64,000 nt of DNA from Sphingopyxis sp. 2PD (GCF_005503695.1 NZ_SCMU01000005.1:96003-160002); one strand, 5' to 3'; numbered from the stretch's first letter, positions 52,990-61,818 are shown. Numbers and translations are program-made. The notes: generated from the sequence alone by a model not told the origin.

Positions 52990-54444
52990 TCAGCTATACC
53001 CGCGCAGTTCGTCGCCGGTCAGCGTCGCGACGTGCAGCACGTTGGTCGAACCCGGCGTGCCGAACGGCACCCCCGCCATCATCACCAGTTTCGACCCCGC
53101 CGTGCCGATGCCGTGGCGCAGCGCCATGCGCTTGCCCTTGGCGATCATTTCTTCAAAGCTGCCGATGTCCTTGGTCGATACGGCGTGGGCGCCCCACAAC
53201 AGGCCCATGCGCCGCGCGGCTTCCTTTTTCGGCGTCAGCACCAGCAATGGCGCCCCCGCCCGCTCGCGCGCGACGCGGCGCGCGGTCGAGCCCGAAAAGG
53301 TGAAGCAGATGATCGCATCGGCGTCGATCGTGCGCGTGATATCACCCGCCGCCTCGGCCAGCGCGTCGGCCGTGGTCGCGTCGGGTGTCGTTTCGGTAAA
53401 GTGCAGGCGCCGGAAATAATCAGGATCGCTTTCGACCGAGCGCGCAATCGAATCCATCATGGTCACCGCTTCCACCGGCCACGCGCCAGCTGCGGTCTCG
53501 GCCGACAGCATGATCGCGTCCGCCCCGTCGTACACCGCGGTCGCGACGTCGCTCACTTCCGCGCGCGTCGGCGACGGCGAGACGATCATCGATTCGAGCA
53601 TCTGCGTCGCGACGACCACCGGCTTGCCCATCCGCCGCGCGGTGGCGACGATGCGCTTTTGCAACGGCGGCACCGCCTCAGGAGGAAGCTCGACGCCGAG
53701 GTCACCGCGCGCGACCATCGCCGCGTCGGCGAGCTCGAGGATTTCCTCGATCCGCTGCACCCCCGACGGCTTTTCGAATTTCACCAGCAGTGCTGCCTTG
53801 CCGCCGATCAAGCGCCGCGCTTCGGCGACATCCTCGGGCCGCTGGACGAACGACAGCGCGACCCAGTCGACATGCTGCTCCAGCGCAAAGGTCAGATCTT
53901 TGCGGTCCTTCTCGGTGAGCGCCGCGAGCGGCACCACCACGTCCGGGACATTGACCCCCTTGCGGTCCGAAATCTTGCCGCCGACCTCGACGACCGTGTC
54001 AATCCGCGTCGGCGAGACGGCCTGGACGCGCAGCACCAGCTTGCCGTCGTCGATCAGCAGCCGCGTCCCCGGTTCGAGCGCCGCGAACAATTCAGGGTGC
54101 GGCAGGTGGACGCGCGTCGCATCACCTGCCGCCTTGTCGGCATCGAGCGCGAACGCCGCGCCCTTCATCAGCTCGGCGGGGCCGTCCTTGAACGTCCCGA
54201 CGCGCAGCTTTGGCCCCTGCAAGTCAACCAGGATCGTCGTCGGGCGCCCGGTTTCCTTCTCCAGCGCGCGGATCGCGGCGATCACCTTGGCGTGCCCCGC
54301 ATGGTCGCCATGGCTCATATTGACGCGAAAGGCGTCGGCGCCGGCACGGTGCAGCGCCGCGATCATCTCGGGATTCGCGCTCGCAGGACCAAGCGTCGCC
54401 AGGATGCGCACCTTGCGCTGGCGGGGGGTAAAACTCTGGACCAC
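52990..54444 (-). CDS. pyk: pyruvate kinase
   Basis: A 484-residue glycolytic enzyme that makes pyruvate and ATP from PEP and ADP. The N-terminal ILATLGPAS, the FRVNMSHG segment with substrate-binding residues, and the catalytic signature KFEKPSGVQRIEEIL with Lys (normally IxKIExxxG, here FEKPSG) followed by MVARGDLGVELP with the metal-binding region are all visible. VVATQMLESM and MLSAETAAGAWP follow. The C-terminal domain is full length. The start is GTG 54444, five bases after GGAG. The replacement of the usual I-E-N by E-K-P near the catalytic Lys is a family variant also seen in other alphaproteobacteria (from memory). Confidence 0.92.
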   Translation of the reverse strand: MVQSFTPRQRKVRILATLGPASANPEMIAALHRAGADAFRVNMSHGDHAGHAKVIAAIRALEKETGRPTTILVDLQGPKLRVGTFKDGPAELMKGAAFALDADKAAGDATRVHLPHPELFAALEPGTRLLIDDGKLVLRVQAVSPTRIDTVVEVGGKISDRKGVNVPDVVVPLAALTEKDRKDLTFALEQHVDWVALSFVQRPEDVAEARRLIGGKAALLVKFEKPSGVQRIEEILELADAAMVARGDLGVELPPEAVPPLQKRIVATARRMGKPVVVATQMLESMIVSPSPTRAEVSDVATAVYDGADAIMLSAETAAGAWPVEAVTMMDSIARSVESDPDYFRRLHFTETTPDATTADALAEAAGDITRTIDADAIICFTFSGSTARRVARERAGAPLLVLTPKKEAARRMGLLWGAHAVSTKDIGSFEEMIAKGKRMALRHGIGTAGSKLVMMAGVPFGTPGSTNVLHVATLTGDELRGYS

Positions 54445-54472
54445 AAATGCTCCGATATGGTTTCGATCATCG

Positions 54473-54542
54473 CCGGAGCCCTGAGCCTGTCGAAGGGCGC
54501 CTATCCACGATAAGCGCCCTTCGACAGGCTCAGGGCTACGGT
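54473..54542. repeat. dispersed inverted repeat, family B copy 3
   Basis: Arms of about 28 bases, with AGCCCTGAGCCTGTCGAAGG on the left and its complement on the right, fold around CTATCCACGATAA. One or two outer mismatches are present. It lies upstream of pyk and ahead of the divergent DUF1244 gene. Confidence 0.86.
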
Positions 54543-54640
54543 TTTGTCCGAACAGATAGACACCTCTTGCCTAGTCTCACTGCCCCCGGCAAGGCAAGCC
54601 GCGTATAGCTATTCATGCCCCCAGCAGAAGGAAATCCGCC

Positions 54641-54967
54641 ATGTCCTGCAGCGACGACCAGGCCGCCCCGAACGATGCGCTCGATACGCTGGACGATGCG
54701 GTGGCGGCGGCCGCCTTCCGCCGCCTCGTCCGCCTGCTCCAGCACCGCCATGACGCCGCGAACATCGACCTGATGGGGCTCGCGGGTTTCTGCCGCAATT
54801 GCCTCGGCGACTGGATCGCCGACGAGGGCGGCATGGACAAGGAAAGCGGCCGCGCGATCGTCCACGGCATGCCGACCGCCGAATGGAAAGCGCTGCACCA
54901 CACCGCCGCTACCCCCGAACAGCTGGCGCGGATGGAGTCGAGCATGGCAAGAAACCCGCGCGACTGA
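54641..54967 (+). CDS. DUF1244 family protein
   Basis: A 108-residue protein of the DUF1244 family, a small helical fold. The conserved core NIDLMGLAGFCRNCLGDW (about residues 47-64) carries the family Cys pair, and AIVHGMPTAEWKALH follows. The function is unknown in the literature I know. The C-terminal tail after residue 90 is less conserved. It precedes an exported amidohydrolase gene by 70 bases on the same strand. Confidence 0.85.
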   Translation: MSCSDDQAAPNDALDTLDDAVAAAAFRRLVRLLQHRHDAANIDLMGLAGFCRNCLGDWIADEGGMDKESGRAIVHGMPTAEWKALHHTAATPEQLARMESSMARNPRD

Positions 54968-55037
54968 GCTTGCGACGCCCCGGCTTTCGCGACATGATCG
55001 GACGACAAGGCGGAGAGCCAACAGGGAGATAATCGGG

Positions 55038-56360
55038 ATGCGCATGACATGGGCCGCAGCGACAATCGCGGCAGGGCTGATCGCGAGCACGCCGCTGGCC
55101 GCTCAGCCGTCCGCCACGACCTATATCCACGCCGGGCGCCTGCTCGACCAGCCGGGGCGCGAGCCGCGCGGGCCATCGACGATCGTCGTCCGCGACGGGA
55201 AGATCGCCGAAGTACACGACGGCTTTGCGACGCCCGAGGCCGATGCGCGCGTCGTCGACCTGAAGAACGCCTTTGTCCTCCCCGGCCTGATCGACATGCA
55301 CGTCCATATTTCCAGCGACGACAATCTGCTGCGCAGCCGCCTCGAAAGCTCGGGCCGCGACGTCGAGGATATATTCGTGATCGCGCAGGGCAATGCGCGC
55401 AAGACGCTCGAGGCGGGCTTTACGACGGTACGCGATCTGGGCGGCGATGGCCGCACGACGACGACGCTGCGCGATGCGATCAACAATGGCGTCATCGTCG
55501 GGCCGACCGTGGTCCCCGCCGGAACGATGATTTCGGTGACGGGCGGTCATGGCGGGGTCAACGGCCTCAACCGCACCCTGACGCACGCGGTCGCGGCCGA
55601 GCGGACCAATATCTGCGACGGCCCCGACGGCTGCGCCAGCGCCGTCCGCGCGCAGATTTCCCTCGGCGCCGAGGTGATCAAATTCGCCGCAACCGGCGGC
55701 GTACGCTCCAATGTTGCGGGCGGGCTGGGCAAACAGATGTCCGACGCCGAAATGAAGTCGGTCGTCGACACCGCGCATAGCTTTGGCCGCAAGGTGACCG
55801 CCCATGCGCATGGCAAGGAAGGCATCGACGCCGCGCTGCGCGCCGGGGTCGATTCGATCGAACATGGCAGCTTCATCGACGATGAGACGGTCAAGCTGTT
55901 CAAGGCGTCGAATGCGGCGCTGGTGCCGACTGCGGTTGCGCCGATCGCCGCGCTGGCACAGACGCGCCGCGGCGATGCCCCGGCGCCGCAGCTCGCCAAG
56001 GCCGAGGAAGCGGCGGCAGCGCACGCAAACAGCATGGCGCGCGCGATCCGCGGCAATGTCCGCATCCTGTTCGGCACCGATTCGGGCGTCGCGCCGCACG
56101 GCGACAATGCCAAGGAGTTCGCGTTGATGGTCAAGGCGGGGATGACGCCCGCGCAGGCGATCAAGGCCGCGACCATCGACAATGCCACCGAACTCGACCG
56201 GCCGATCGGGGCGATCCTGCCGGGACGCGAGGCCGACATCATCGCCGTCACCGGCGACCCGCTGGCCGATGTCACCGCGCTGGAAAAGGTCGATTTCGTG
56301 ATGCGGCGCGGCGTGGTCCACAAGGATGGCGGCAAGCGCCAGCCGTTTCCGCCCGAATAA
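55038..56360 (+). CDS. secreted amidohydrolase (Xaa-Pro dipeptidase-like)
   Basis: A 440-residue periplasmic metal-dependent hydrolase with a signal peptide (residues 1-22, ending LAAQ). The metal set of the amidohydrolase superfamily is complete: DMHVH (two His), VIKFAATGG with the Lys normally carboxylated, TAHAH, SIEHG and GTDSG with the catalytic Asp. Close relatives cleave dipeptides that end in proline or other N-acyl amino acids. GGHGGVNGLNR is an active-site loop. It stands between DUF1244 and gapR and may cooperate in peptide scavenging with the S46 peptidase encoded elsewhere in the window. Confidence 0.88.
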   Translation: MRMTWAAATIAAGLIASTPLAAQPSATTYIHAGRLLDQPGREPRGPSTIVVRDGKIAEVHDGFATPEADARVVDLKNAFVLPGLIDMHVHISSDDNLLRSRLESSGRDVEDIFVIAQGNARKTLEAGFTTVRDLGGDGRTTTTLRDAINNGVIVGPTVVPAGTMISVTGGHGGVNGLNRTLTHAVAAERTNICDGPDGCASAVRAQISLGAEVIKFAATGGVRSNVAGGLGKQMSDAEMKSVVDTAHSFGRKVTAHAHGKEGIDAALRAGVDSIEHGSFIDDETVKLFKASNAALVPTAVAPIAALAQTRRGDAPAPQLAKAEEAAAAHANSMARAIRGNVRILFGTDSGVAPHGDNAKEFALMVKAGMTPAQAIKAATIDNATELDRPIGAILPGREADIIAVTGDPLADVTALEKVDFVMRRGVVHKDGGKRQPFPPE

Positions 56361-56461
56361 GCGATTGAGTCCAAGAAAGCATGGCGAAAACGCAGCGGGA
56401 CGATTAGGGACGCAGCAGCCGCGATTCTCGCGCCGCATCATCCCAATCACCGGAGCCCAAA

Positions 56462-56704
56462 ATGAGCGAAGCCACCGTATCCGACGAACAACTGCGCCTT
56501 TTCATCGAGCGCATCGAGCGGATGGAAGAAGAAAAAAAAGGCGTCGCCGACGACATTCGCGACACCTATAACGAAGCGAAATCGCAGGGTTATGATCCCA
56601 AGATCATGCGCCAGATCGTTCGCCTGCGCAAACTGCCGCCGAACGACCGCAAGGAAATGGAAGCGATCCTCGACGTTTACAAATCGGCGCTCGGCATCGA
56701 CTGA
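56462..56704 (+). CDS. gapR: DUF2312 protein, GapR-type nucleoid-associated protein
   Basis: An 80-residue, mostly helical, highly charged protein. In Caulobacter, the DUF2312 protein GapR clamps overtwisted AT-rich DNA ahead of replication and transcription and aids topoisomerases. [20 protein letters not shown] is the long N-terminal coiled coil (about residues 9-28), and [20 protein letters not shown] carries the basic DNA-contacting region (about 38-57). The length is close to the Caulobacter protein. A purine-rich run (GAAGAAAAAAAAGG) inside the gene encodes the EEEKKG stretch. It lies 31 bases upstream of ybjQ. Confidence 0.87.
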   Translation: MSEATVSDEQLRLFIERIERMEEEKKGVADDIRDTYNEAKSQGYDPKIMRQIVRLRKLPPNDRKEMEAILDVYKSALGID

Positions 56705-56735
56705 GCACCCTTTTTATCAGCCTAGGAGAGTGACG

Positions 56736-57053
56736 ATGTTCAGCACCACCACAAATACGATCGAAGGCCGTCCGGCCCGCGAATATCTGGGCATCGTCAC
56801 CGGCGAAGTGATCGTCGGCGCCAACCTGTTCCGCGACCTGTTCGCCAGCATCACCGACATCGTTGGTGGTCGGTCGGGCAAATATGAGGACGTCCTCTCC
56901 CGCGCCCGCAAGGAAGCGATCGCCGAAATGGAAGCCGAAGCCGCGCGCCTGGGCGCCAATGCCGTCGTCGGCGTCGACCTTGATTATGAAGTGCTGGGCC
57001 AGAACGGGTCGATGCTGATGGTCAGCGCCTCGGGGACCGCAGTCGTCATCTGA
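56736..57053 (+). CDS. YbjQ/UPF0145 family protein
   Basis: A 105-residue cytosolic protein of the YbjQ family (DUF74), which forms pentameric rings and has been linked to heavy-metal binding without firm proof. The start follows AGGAGAG closely. [19 protein letters not shown] near the N terminus and [17 protein letters not shown] near the C terminus are conserved. No Cys is present, which argues against thiol metal sites. It probably shares a transcript with gapR. Confidence 0.86.
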   Translation: MFSTTTNTIEGRPAREYLGIVTGEVIVGANLFRDLFASITDIVGGRSGKYEDVLSRARKEAIAEMEAEAARLGANAVVGVDLDYEVLGQNGSMLMVSASGTAVVI

Positions 57054-57122
57054 CGCGGTTGTCTCTTGTCGGCCGCCGCTGTAGGGCGGCGCCAGCTTTC
57101 AAATTCACCGATGGAGGGTGGC

Positions 57123-57869
57123 TTGGCCGGCCATAGTAAATTCAAGAACATCATGCACCGCAAGGGTGCGCAGGACAAAAAGCGCAGCAGCCTGTTTTCG
57201 AAGCTCAGCCGCGAAATCACCGTGGCGGCGAAGATGGGCCTGCCCGATCCCGACGCGAATGCGCGTCTTCGGGCGGCGGTCAACGCCGCCAAGGCGCAGT
57301 CAATGCCGAAGGACAATATCCAGCGCGCGATCGACAAGGCCGCGGGCAATGACGGCGATAATTACGAGGAAATCCGCTACGAGGGCTACGGCCCCGGCGG
57401 CGTGTCGCTGATCGTCGAAGCGCTGACCGACAACCGCAACCGCACCGCGACCAACGTCCGCACCGCGTTCAGCAAGAATGGCGGCAACCTCGGCACCTCG
57501 GGCAGCGTGTCGCACGGCTTCGACCGGCTCGGCCTGATCAACTATGCCGCGAGCGCGGGCGACGCCGACACGGTGTTCGAAGCCGCGCTCGACGCGGGCG
57601 CCGACGATGTCGAGTCGTCCGAGGACGGCCACGACATCTGGACCAGCGTCGACAGCCTGCACGAAGTCGCGAAGGCGCTCGAAGCGAAGCTGGGTGAAGC
57701 CGAAGGCGTGAAGCTCGCATGGCGCCCGACGCTGAAGAGCGAAGTCGCCGACGAAGCCATCGCGCAGACGCTGTTCAAGCTGATCGACACGCTAGACGAC
57801 GACGACGATGTGCAGACCGTGTGGGGCAATTACGAGATTCCCGATGCGGTGATGGAGAAATTGGGTTGA
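57123..57869 (+). CDS. yebC: YebC/PmpR family transcriptional regulator
   Basis: A 248-residue DNA-binding or translation-associated protein of the YebC/TACO1 family. The N terminus [20 protein letters not shown] is diagnostic, followed by [20 protein letters not shown]. The body includes [22 protein letters not shown] and the FSKNGGNLG segment. Translation begins at TTG 57123, ten bases or fewer after GGAGGG; no ATG lies at this position. YebC genes often precede ruvCAB, as here, and some members also act on ribosomes that stall at proline runs (recent literature, from memory). Confidence 0.93.
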   Translation: MAGHSKFKNIMHRKGAQDKKRSSLFSKLSREITVAAKMGLPDPDANARLRAAVNAAKAQSMPKDNIQRAIDKAAGNDGDNYEEIRYEGYGPGGVSLIVEALTDNRNRTATNVRTAFSKNGGNLGTSGSVSHGFDRLGLINYAASAGDADTVFEAALDAGADDVESSEDGHDIWTSVDSLHEVAKALEAKLGEAEGVKLAWRPTLKSEVADEAIAQTLFKLIDTLDDDDDVQTVWGNYEIPDAVMEKLG

Positions 57870-57875
57870 ACCCAA

Positions 57876-58005
57876 CCCTCCCCACTCGTGGGGAGGTGGC
57901 AGCGCAAAGCGCTGACGGAGGGGGGGTGCGACCTTTAGCCTCGCTTGAGGTCGCGAGCCCCCTCCACCACCCTTCGGGTGGTCCCCCTCCCCGTTCCGGG
58001 GAGGA
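57876..58005. repeat. dispersed inverted repeat, family A copy 6, contributing the ruvC ribosome site
   Basis: The outer parts are CCCTCCCCACTCGTGGGGAGG on the left (hairpin) and CCCTCCCCGTTCCGGGGAGGA on the right. The inner arms are GCGACCTTTAG/CTTGAGGTCGC and GGAGGGGG/CCCCCTCC, with a CCACCCTTCGGGTGG hairpin. The terminal GGAGG (58000-58004) lies four bases before the ruvC ATG. Confidence 0.85.
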
Positions 58006-58008
58006 ACG

Positions 58009-58482
58009 ATGATCATCCTTGGCCTCGATCCTTCACTCAGCTGCACCGGCTGGGGCATCATCCGCGCCGAGGGCAGCCGGATCAGCCACATCGCGAACGG
58101 CCAGATCAAGACCGACGCCAAGGCGCCGCTGCCCGACCGCCTCGCGCATCTCGACACGGTGCTGGCGGCAGTCATCGCCGACCACGCCCCGACCCACGCC
58201 GCGGTCGAGGAAGTGTTCGTCAACGACAATCCGCAATCGACGCTGAAACTCGCGCACGCACGCGGCGTCGCCCTGCTCGGCTGCGCGCGCGGTGGGCTGG
58301 CCGTCGCCGAATATGCCCCGCGCCTCGTCAAGAAAGCGATCGTCGGCACCGGCGGTGCGGCAAAGGAACAGGTGCAGGCGATGCTGCGCATCCTGCTGCC
58401 GGGCGCAAAGGTCACCGGGCCGGACGCTGCGGATGCGCTGGCGGTCGCGATCTGTCATGCGAACCATCGGCCGCGCTACTAA
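58009..58482 (+). CDS. ruvC: Holliday junction endonuclease RuvC
   Basis: A 157-residue resolvase that cuts four-way junctions in recombination and repair. Catalytic acids match the family: Asp7 (LGLDPS), Glu67 (AAVEEVF), Asp139 and Asp142 (TGPDAADAL). [15 protein letters not shown] includes the conserved substrate-contact region. The length is slightly shorter than E. coli RuvC at the C terminus. Its Shine-Dalgarno sequence is supplied by the end of the upstream inverted repeat, so a hairpin could mask its start. ruvA follows after another repeat. Confidence 0.95.
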   Translation: MIILGLDPSLSCTGWGIIRAEGSRISHIANGQIKTDAKAPLPDRLAHLDTVLAAVIADHAPTHAAVEEVFVNDNPQSTLKLAHARGVALLGCARGGLAVAEYAPRLVKKAIVGTGGAAKEQVQAMLRILLPGAKVTGPDAADALAVAICHANHRPRY

Positions 58483-58488
58483 ACCCTC

Positions 58489-58560
58489 GTCACCCCGGAC
58501 TTGATCCGGGGTCCAGGCGGCGCGGCTGGAATGGATGCCGGATCAAGTCCGGCATGACGA
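58489..58560. repeat. dispersed inverted repeat, family D
   Basis: CGTCACCCCGGACTTGATCC on the left pairs with a near complement ending CGGCATGACG, with an inner GGACTTGATCCGG and CCGGATCAAGTCC match. The spacer is about 16 bases. It lies between ruvC and ruvA. Confidence 0.86.
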
Positions 58561-58608
58561 AGCAGGGAAACTGTTCCCTTTTCATTCCCCCCGCGCTACG
58601 CAGGGTGA

Positions 58609-59211
58609 ATGATCGCGAAACTCACCGGACGACTGGACTCCAGCGGCGCAGGCCATGCGGTGATCGACGTCGGCGGCGTCGGCTATCTGGTCGAGGCATC
58701 GGCGCGCACCCTCGACGCGCTCGGCCCCACCGGCGGCGACGTAACCATCCACACCGAAATGCTGGTCGGCGAGGATTTCCTGCGCCTGCTCGGCTTTGCC
58801 AAGGCTGAGGAACGCGACTGGTTCCGTATGCTCACCAGCGTTCAGGGCGTCGGCGCGAAGGTCGCGCTCGCGATCCTCTCGGCGCTGGAGATCGCCGACC
58901 TGCAACGCGCGCTGGCGAGCGGCGACAGCGCGATGATCGCGCGCGCCAACGGCGTCGGGCCGAAGCTGGCGCAGCGGATCACGCATGAACTGAAGGACAA
59001 AGCGGGCGCGCTCGGCGGCATTGCTGGCAGCGGCACGACTTATGTGCCAACCACCCCCGGCCCCCTCGCCGACGCCGTCACCGCGCTCACCGGCCTCGGT
59101 TTCAAACCCGGCGAAGCAAGCGCCGCGGTTGCGGCAGCGAATGAAGAATTGGGAGCGGAAGCTAGTCTCGATGCCTTGGTCCGGGTGGCGCTTAAGAAGG
59201 TCGCAAAATGA
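58609..59211 (+). CDS. ruvA: Holliday junction branch migration protein RuvA
   Basis: A 200-residue junction-binding protein. Domain I (1-64) is an OB fold. Domain II holds two helix-hairpin-helix motifs, around [11 protein letters not shown] (near 81-91) and [14 protein letters not shown] (near 116-129). A flexible linker of about 40 residues follows, then domain III (about 148-195), which contacts RuvB ([17 protein letters not shown]). It forms tetramers that load RuvB rings. ruvB is displaced 1.6 kb downstream by three inserted genes. Confidence 0.95.
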   Translation: MIAKLTGRLDSSGAGHAVIDVGGVGYLVEASARTLDALGPTGGDVTIHTEMLVGEDFLRLLGFAKAEERDWFRMLTSVQGVGAKVALAILSALEIADLQRALASGDSAMIARANGVGPKLAQRITHELKDKAGALGGIAGSGTTYVPTTPGPLADAVTALTGLGFKPGEASAAVAAANEELGAEASLDALVRVALKKVAK

Positions 59212-59233
59212 GAAGGCAGAAATCTCCCTTCCT

Positions 59234-59266
59234 CGTCATGCTGAACTTGTTTCAGCATCCATGGCC
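59234..59266. repeat. left arm of the 33-bp inverted repeat flanking a GIY-YIG gene
   Basis: CGTCATGCTGAACTTGTTTC and the next 13 bases (ending CATGGCC) are a perfect inverted copy of 59592-59624. It lies 22 bases after the ruvA stop and ends 14 bases before the GIY-YIG start. An internal TGCTGAA/TTCAGCA hairpin is present. Confidence 0.92.
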
Positions 59267-59280
59267 CTAAGTTCGCACCC

Positions 59281-59622
59281 ATGCGCGATGCGTTTCACCC
59301 TTGCACCTACATCCTCGTCAGCCATCGGGGCGGCACGCTCTATATCGGCGTTACCTCCAACCTCCTACAGCGGATGTGGCAGCATCGGAATGGCGCAACT
59401 AAGGGCTTTGCCGGGCGCCATCGCATATATCGGCTCGTCCATTTCGAGTTTTTCGGCACCATGGCGCTGGCCATCGCGCGGGAAAAACAGCTCAAGAACT
59501 GGCATCGCGCATGGAAGATCAACCTCATTGAGGCAGCCAACCCCGAATGGCGCGACCTCGCCTTCGACATCGGCGCTGGACCAGTCGGCCGGGCCATGGA
59601 TGCTGAAACAAGTTCAGCATGA
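59281..59622 (+). CDS. single-domain GIY-YIG nuclease, UPF0213-like
   Basis: A 113-residue protein consisting of one GIY-YIG domain. The two signature strands are TYILVSHRGG (GIY position) and LYIGVT (YIG position, residues 20-25). Catalytic Arg31 (LLQRMWQH), His35 and the metal-binding Glu68 (AREKQLKNW) are all kept, so it should be an active nuclease. The last ten codons and the stop (RAMDAETSSA) lie inside the right arm of the flanking 33-bp inverted repeat. It interrupts the usual ruvC-ruvA-ruvB order together with two other genes. This position and framing suggest that gene and repeat moved as a unit. Confidence 0.87.
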   Translation: MRDAFHPCTYILVSHRGGTLYIGVTSNLLQRMWQHRNGATKGFAGRHRIYRLVHFEFFGTMALAIAREKQLKNWHRAWKINLIEAANPEWRDLAFDIGAGPVGRAMDAETSSA

Positions 59623-59624
59623 CG
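59592..59624. repeat. right arm of the 33-bp inverted repeat flanking a GIY-YIG gene
   Basis: GGCCATGGATGCTGAAACAA and the next 13 bases are the exact reverse complement of 59234-59266. The arm supplies the final codons and stop of the GIY-YIG gene and ends 23 bases before the GFA gene. Confidence 0.92.
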
Positions 59625-59647
59625 AAATTCAGGAACACCGCGCAACC

Positions 59648-60067
59648 GTGACCGAAACCGCCTCTCTCACCCACCACGCCTCCTGCCGCTGCGGCGAAAT
59701 CCGCATCGCCTGCTCCGGCGAGCCGATCCGTGTGTCGGTGTGCCATTGCCGCGAGTGCAAGGCGCGCAGTGGCAGTGCCTTTGCCGCGCAGGTGCGCTTC
59801 GCCGCCGAGCAGGTCCGCATCGAGGGCGAGGCGAACGCAAGGATGTGGCAATATACTGGCGAGAGCGGTCACACCGCCGATTTCTTCTTTTGCGGCACCT
59901 GCGGGTCGGGCGTCTGGTACCGCGCGCGGCCCTATCATGATGCTTTCGCCATCCCGCTCGGCAATTTTGCGCCCGGCCACGGCTTCGTCCCCAATTATTC
60001 GGTGTACGAGGACCGCATGGAGCCTTGGGTTTCGATCAGCGGCGAGGCAATAGAGCATCATGACTGA
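59648..60067 (+). CDS. GFA family (glutathione-dependent formaldehyde-activating-like) zinc protein
   Basis: A 139-residue protein of the GFA fold. The zinc ligands are in CRCGEIRIAC (Cys13, Cys15), VCHCRECK (Cys32, Cys34, Cys37) and FFCGTCGSG. True Gfa activity is doubtful for most members, so only the fold is assigned. The start is GTG 59648; the frame continues upstream through the GIY-YIG gene and its repeat, which is not credible. Its end overlaps the HAD hydrolase start by eight bases, indicating coupling. Confidence 0.83.
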   Translation: MTETASLTHHASCRCGEIRIACSGEPIRVSVCHCRECKARSGSAFAAQVRFAAEQVRIEGEANARMWQYTGESGHTADFFFCGTCGSGVWYRARPYHDAFAIPLGNFAPGHGFVPNYSVYEDRMEPWVSISGEAIEHHD

Positions 60068-60794
60068 GCCCACCGCCGCCCGCCGCCCCAAAGCCTTCGC
60101 CTTCGACGTCTTCGGCACCGTCGTCGACTGGCGCAGCAGTATCGCGCGCGAGTCCGCGATCTTCCTTGCCCGGATCGACCGTACCGACATCGACCCGCAT
60201 GATTTCGCCGACCAGTGGCGCCGCCGTTACCTGCCCGCGATGGCGGCGGTCAGCGGCGGCCAGCGCGGCTTCGTGAAACTCGACATCCTGCACCGCGAAA
60301 TGCTCGAAGCGGTGCTGCACGCGCAGGGTATCGACGCCGCGACGCTCGATCCTGCGCTGCTCGCCGACTGGACCAACGCCTGGCACCGGCTCGATCCCTG
60401 GCCCGATAGCGTCGCGGGGATCGCGCGGCTGCGCACCGCCTTTCCCGTCGTCACGCTGTCGAACGGCAATGTGTCGCTGATGATCGACATGGCGCGCCGC
60501 GCCGGGATCGTGTGGGACGCCATCCTCGGCGCCGAATATGCCCGCGCGTACAAGCCGCAACCCGCCGCCTATCTTGCGACCGCCGACGCGCTGGGGCTCG
60601 CGCCGCACGAGCTTTGCCTTGTCGCTTCGCACCACAGCGACCTAGCCGCCGCGCGCGGTTGCGGGCTGATGACCGCCTATATCGACCGGCCCATGGAATA
60701 TGGCGGCGCCCGCGCGCCCGATGCCGACGCGGCGCAGGATTGGGCGTATAGCGCCGACAGCCTGACCGACCTGGCGGCGCAAATGGAATGCTGA
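60060..60794 (+). CDS. haloacid dehalogenase type II (HAD hydrolase)
   Basis: A 244-residue HAD hydrolase with [12 protein letters not shown] as motif I (nucleophile Asp, with Val in place of the second Asp, as in L-2-haloacid dehalogenases rather than phosphatases), VVTLSNGN as motif [18 protein letters not shown] with the motif III Lys, and [15 protein letters not shown] for motif IV. Its reaction is probably hydrolytic dehalogenation of 2-haloacids or a related substrate. It overlaps the GFA gene by eight bases and ends one base before the ruvB start. Confidence 0.86.
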   Translation: MTEPTAARRPKAFAFDVFGTVVDWRSSIARESAIFLARIDRTDIDPHDFADQWRRRYLPAMAAVSGGQRGFVKLDILHREMLEAVLHAQGIDAATLDPALLADWTNAWHRLDPWPDSVAGIARLRTAFPVVTLSNGNVSLMIDMARRAGIVWDAILGAEYARAYKPQPAAYLATADALGLAPHELCLVASHHSDLAAARGCGLMTAYIDRPMEYGGARAPDADAAQDWAYSADSLTDLAAQMEC

Positions 60795-60795
60795 T

Positions 60796-61818
60796 TTGAC
60801 CGACCTCACCACCCCCATCCGCACCCCCGAGGACGCCGACGCCGCGCTGCGCCCGAAAACGCTCGCCGAATTCGTCGGGCAGGCGGCGGCGCGCGAGAAT
60901 CTGCGGATCTTTATCGAGGCCGCCAAATCGCGCTCCGATGCGCTTGACCATGTGCTCTTCTACGGCCCGCCCGGTCTCGGCAAGACGACGCTGGCGCAGA
61001 TCGTCGCGCGCGAACTCGGCGTCGGTTTCCGTTCGACCAGCGGCCCGGTGATCGCCAAGGCGGGCGACCTTGCGGCCTTGCTTACCAATCTCGAAGACGG
61101 CGACGTGCTGTTCATCGACGAAATCCACCGGCTGTCGCCTGCGGTCGAGGAAATCCTTTATCCGGCGATGGAGGATCGCGCGCTCGACATCATGATCGGC
61201 GAAGGACCGTCGGCGCGCAGCGTGCGGATCGATTTGCCCAAATTCACTCTTGTCGGCGCGACGACGCGGCAGGGGTTGCTCACGACGCCGCTGCGCGACC
61301 GCTTCGGCATTCCGGTGCGGCTCAATTTCTACACGCATGGCGAGCTGGAGCAGGTCATCACGCGCGCCGCGCGGCTGCTCGCGCTGCCGATCGCCCCCGA
61401 TGGCGCGCTGGAGATTGCCAAGCGCTCGCGCGGGACGCCGCGCATCGCCGGGCGGCTGCTGCGCCGGGTGCGCGATTTCGCGACGGTTGCGGGGCATGCG
61501 ATCGTCGATGCGAAGGCCGCCGACGCCGCGCTCAACCGGCTCGAGGTTGACGCGCTCGGGCTCGACGCGATGGACCGCCGCTACCTGACGATGATCGCCG
61601 ACATCTATCGCGGCGGGCCGGTCGGGGTCGAGACGATGGCCGCGGGGCTGTCCGAACCGCGCGACACGATCGAGGATGTGATCGAACCCTATCTGCTGCA
61701 AGTCGGCCTGATCGCGCGCACCGCGCGCGGGCGGATGCTGAACGCCAGCGCGTGGAAGCATCTGGGGCTGAATCCGCCCGCAGGGTCGCAGGACGGTTTG
61801 TTCGACAACGGGAAATAG
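60796..61818 (+). CDS. ruvB: Holliday junction branch migration helicase RuvB
   Basis: A 340-residue AAA+ motor that drives branch migration with RuvA. Walker A is [13 protein letters not shown] (near residues 56-68), Walker B is LFIDEIHRL (near 107-115), sensor 1 is [18 protein letters not shown], and the sensor 2 Arg lies in [19 protein letters not shown]. The C-terminal winged helix includes [12 protein letters not shown]. Translation starts at TTG 60796, one base after the HAD stop. In many relatives ruvB directly follows ruvA; here three genes separate them. Confidence 0.95.
   Translation: MTDLTTPIRTPEDADAALRPKTLAEFVGQAAARENLRIFIEAAKSRSDALDHVLFYGPPGLGKTTLAQIVARELGVGFRSTSGPVIAKAGDLAALLTNLEDGDVLFIDEIHRLSPAVEEILYPAMEDRALDIMIGEGPSARSVRIDLPKFTLVGATTRQGLLTTPLRDRFGIPVRLNFYTHGELEQVITRAARLLALPIAPDGALEIAKRSRGTPRIAGRLLRRVRDFATVAGHAIVDAKAADAALNRLEVDALGLDAMDRRYLTMIADIYRGGPVGVETMAAGLSEPRDTIEDVIEPYLLQVGLIARTARGRMLNASAWKHLGLNPPAGSQDGLFDNGK

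Noticed and set aside
59234..59624. Group I intron carrying a homing endonuclease
   Set aside because: The gene lies between complete genes, not inside one, and no intron core structure is apparent.
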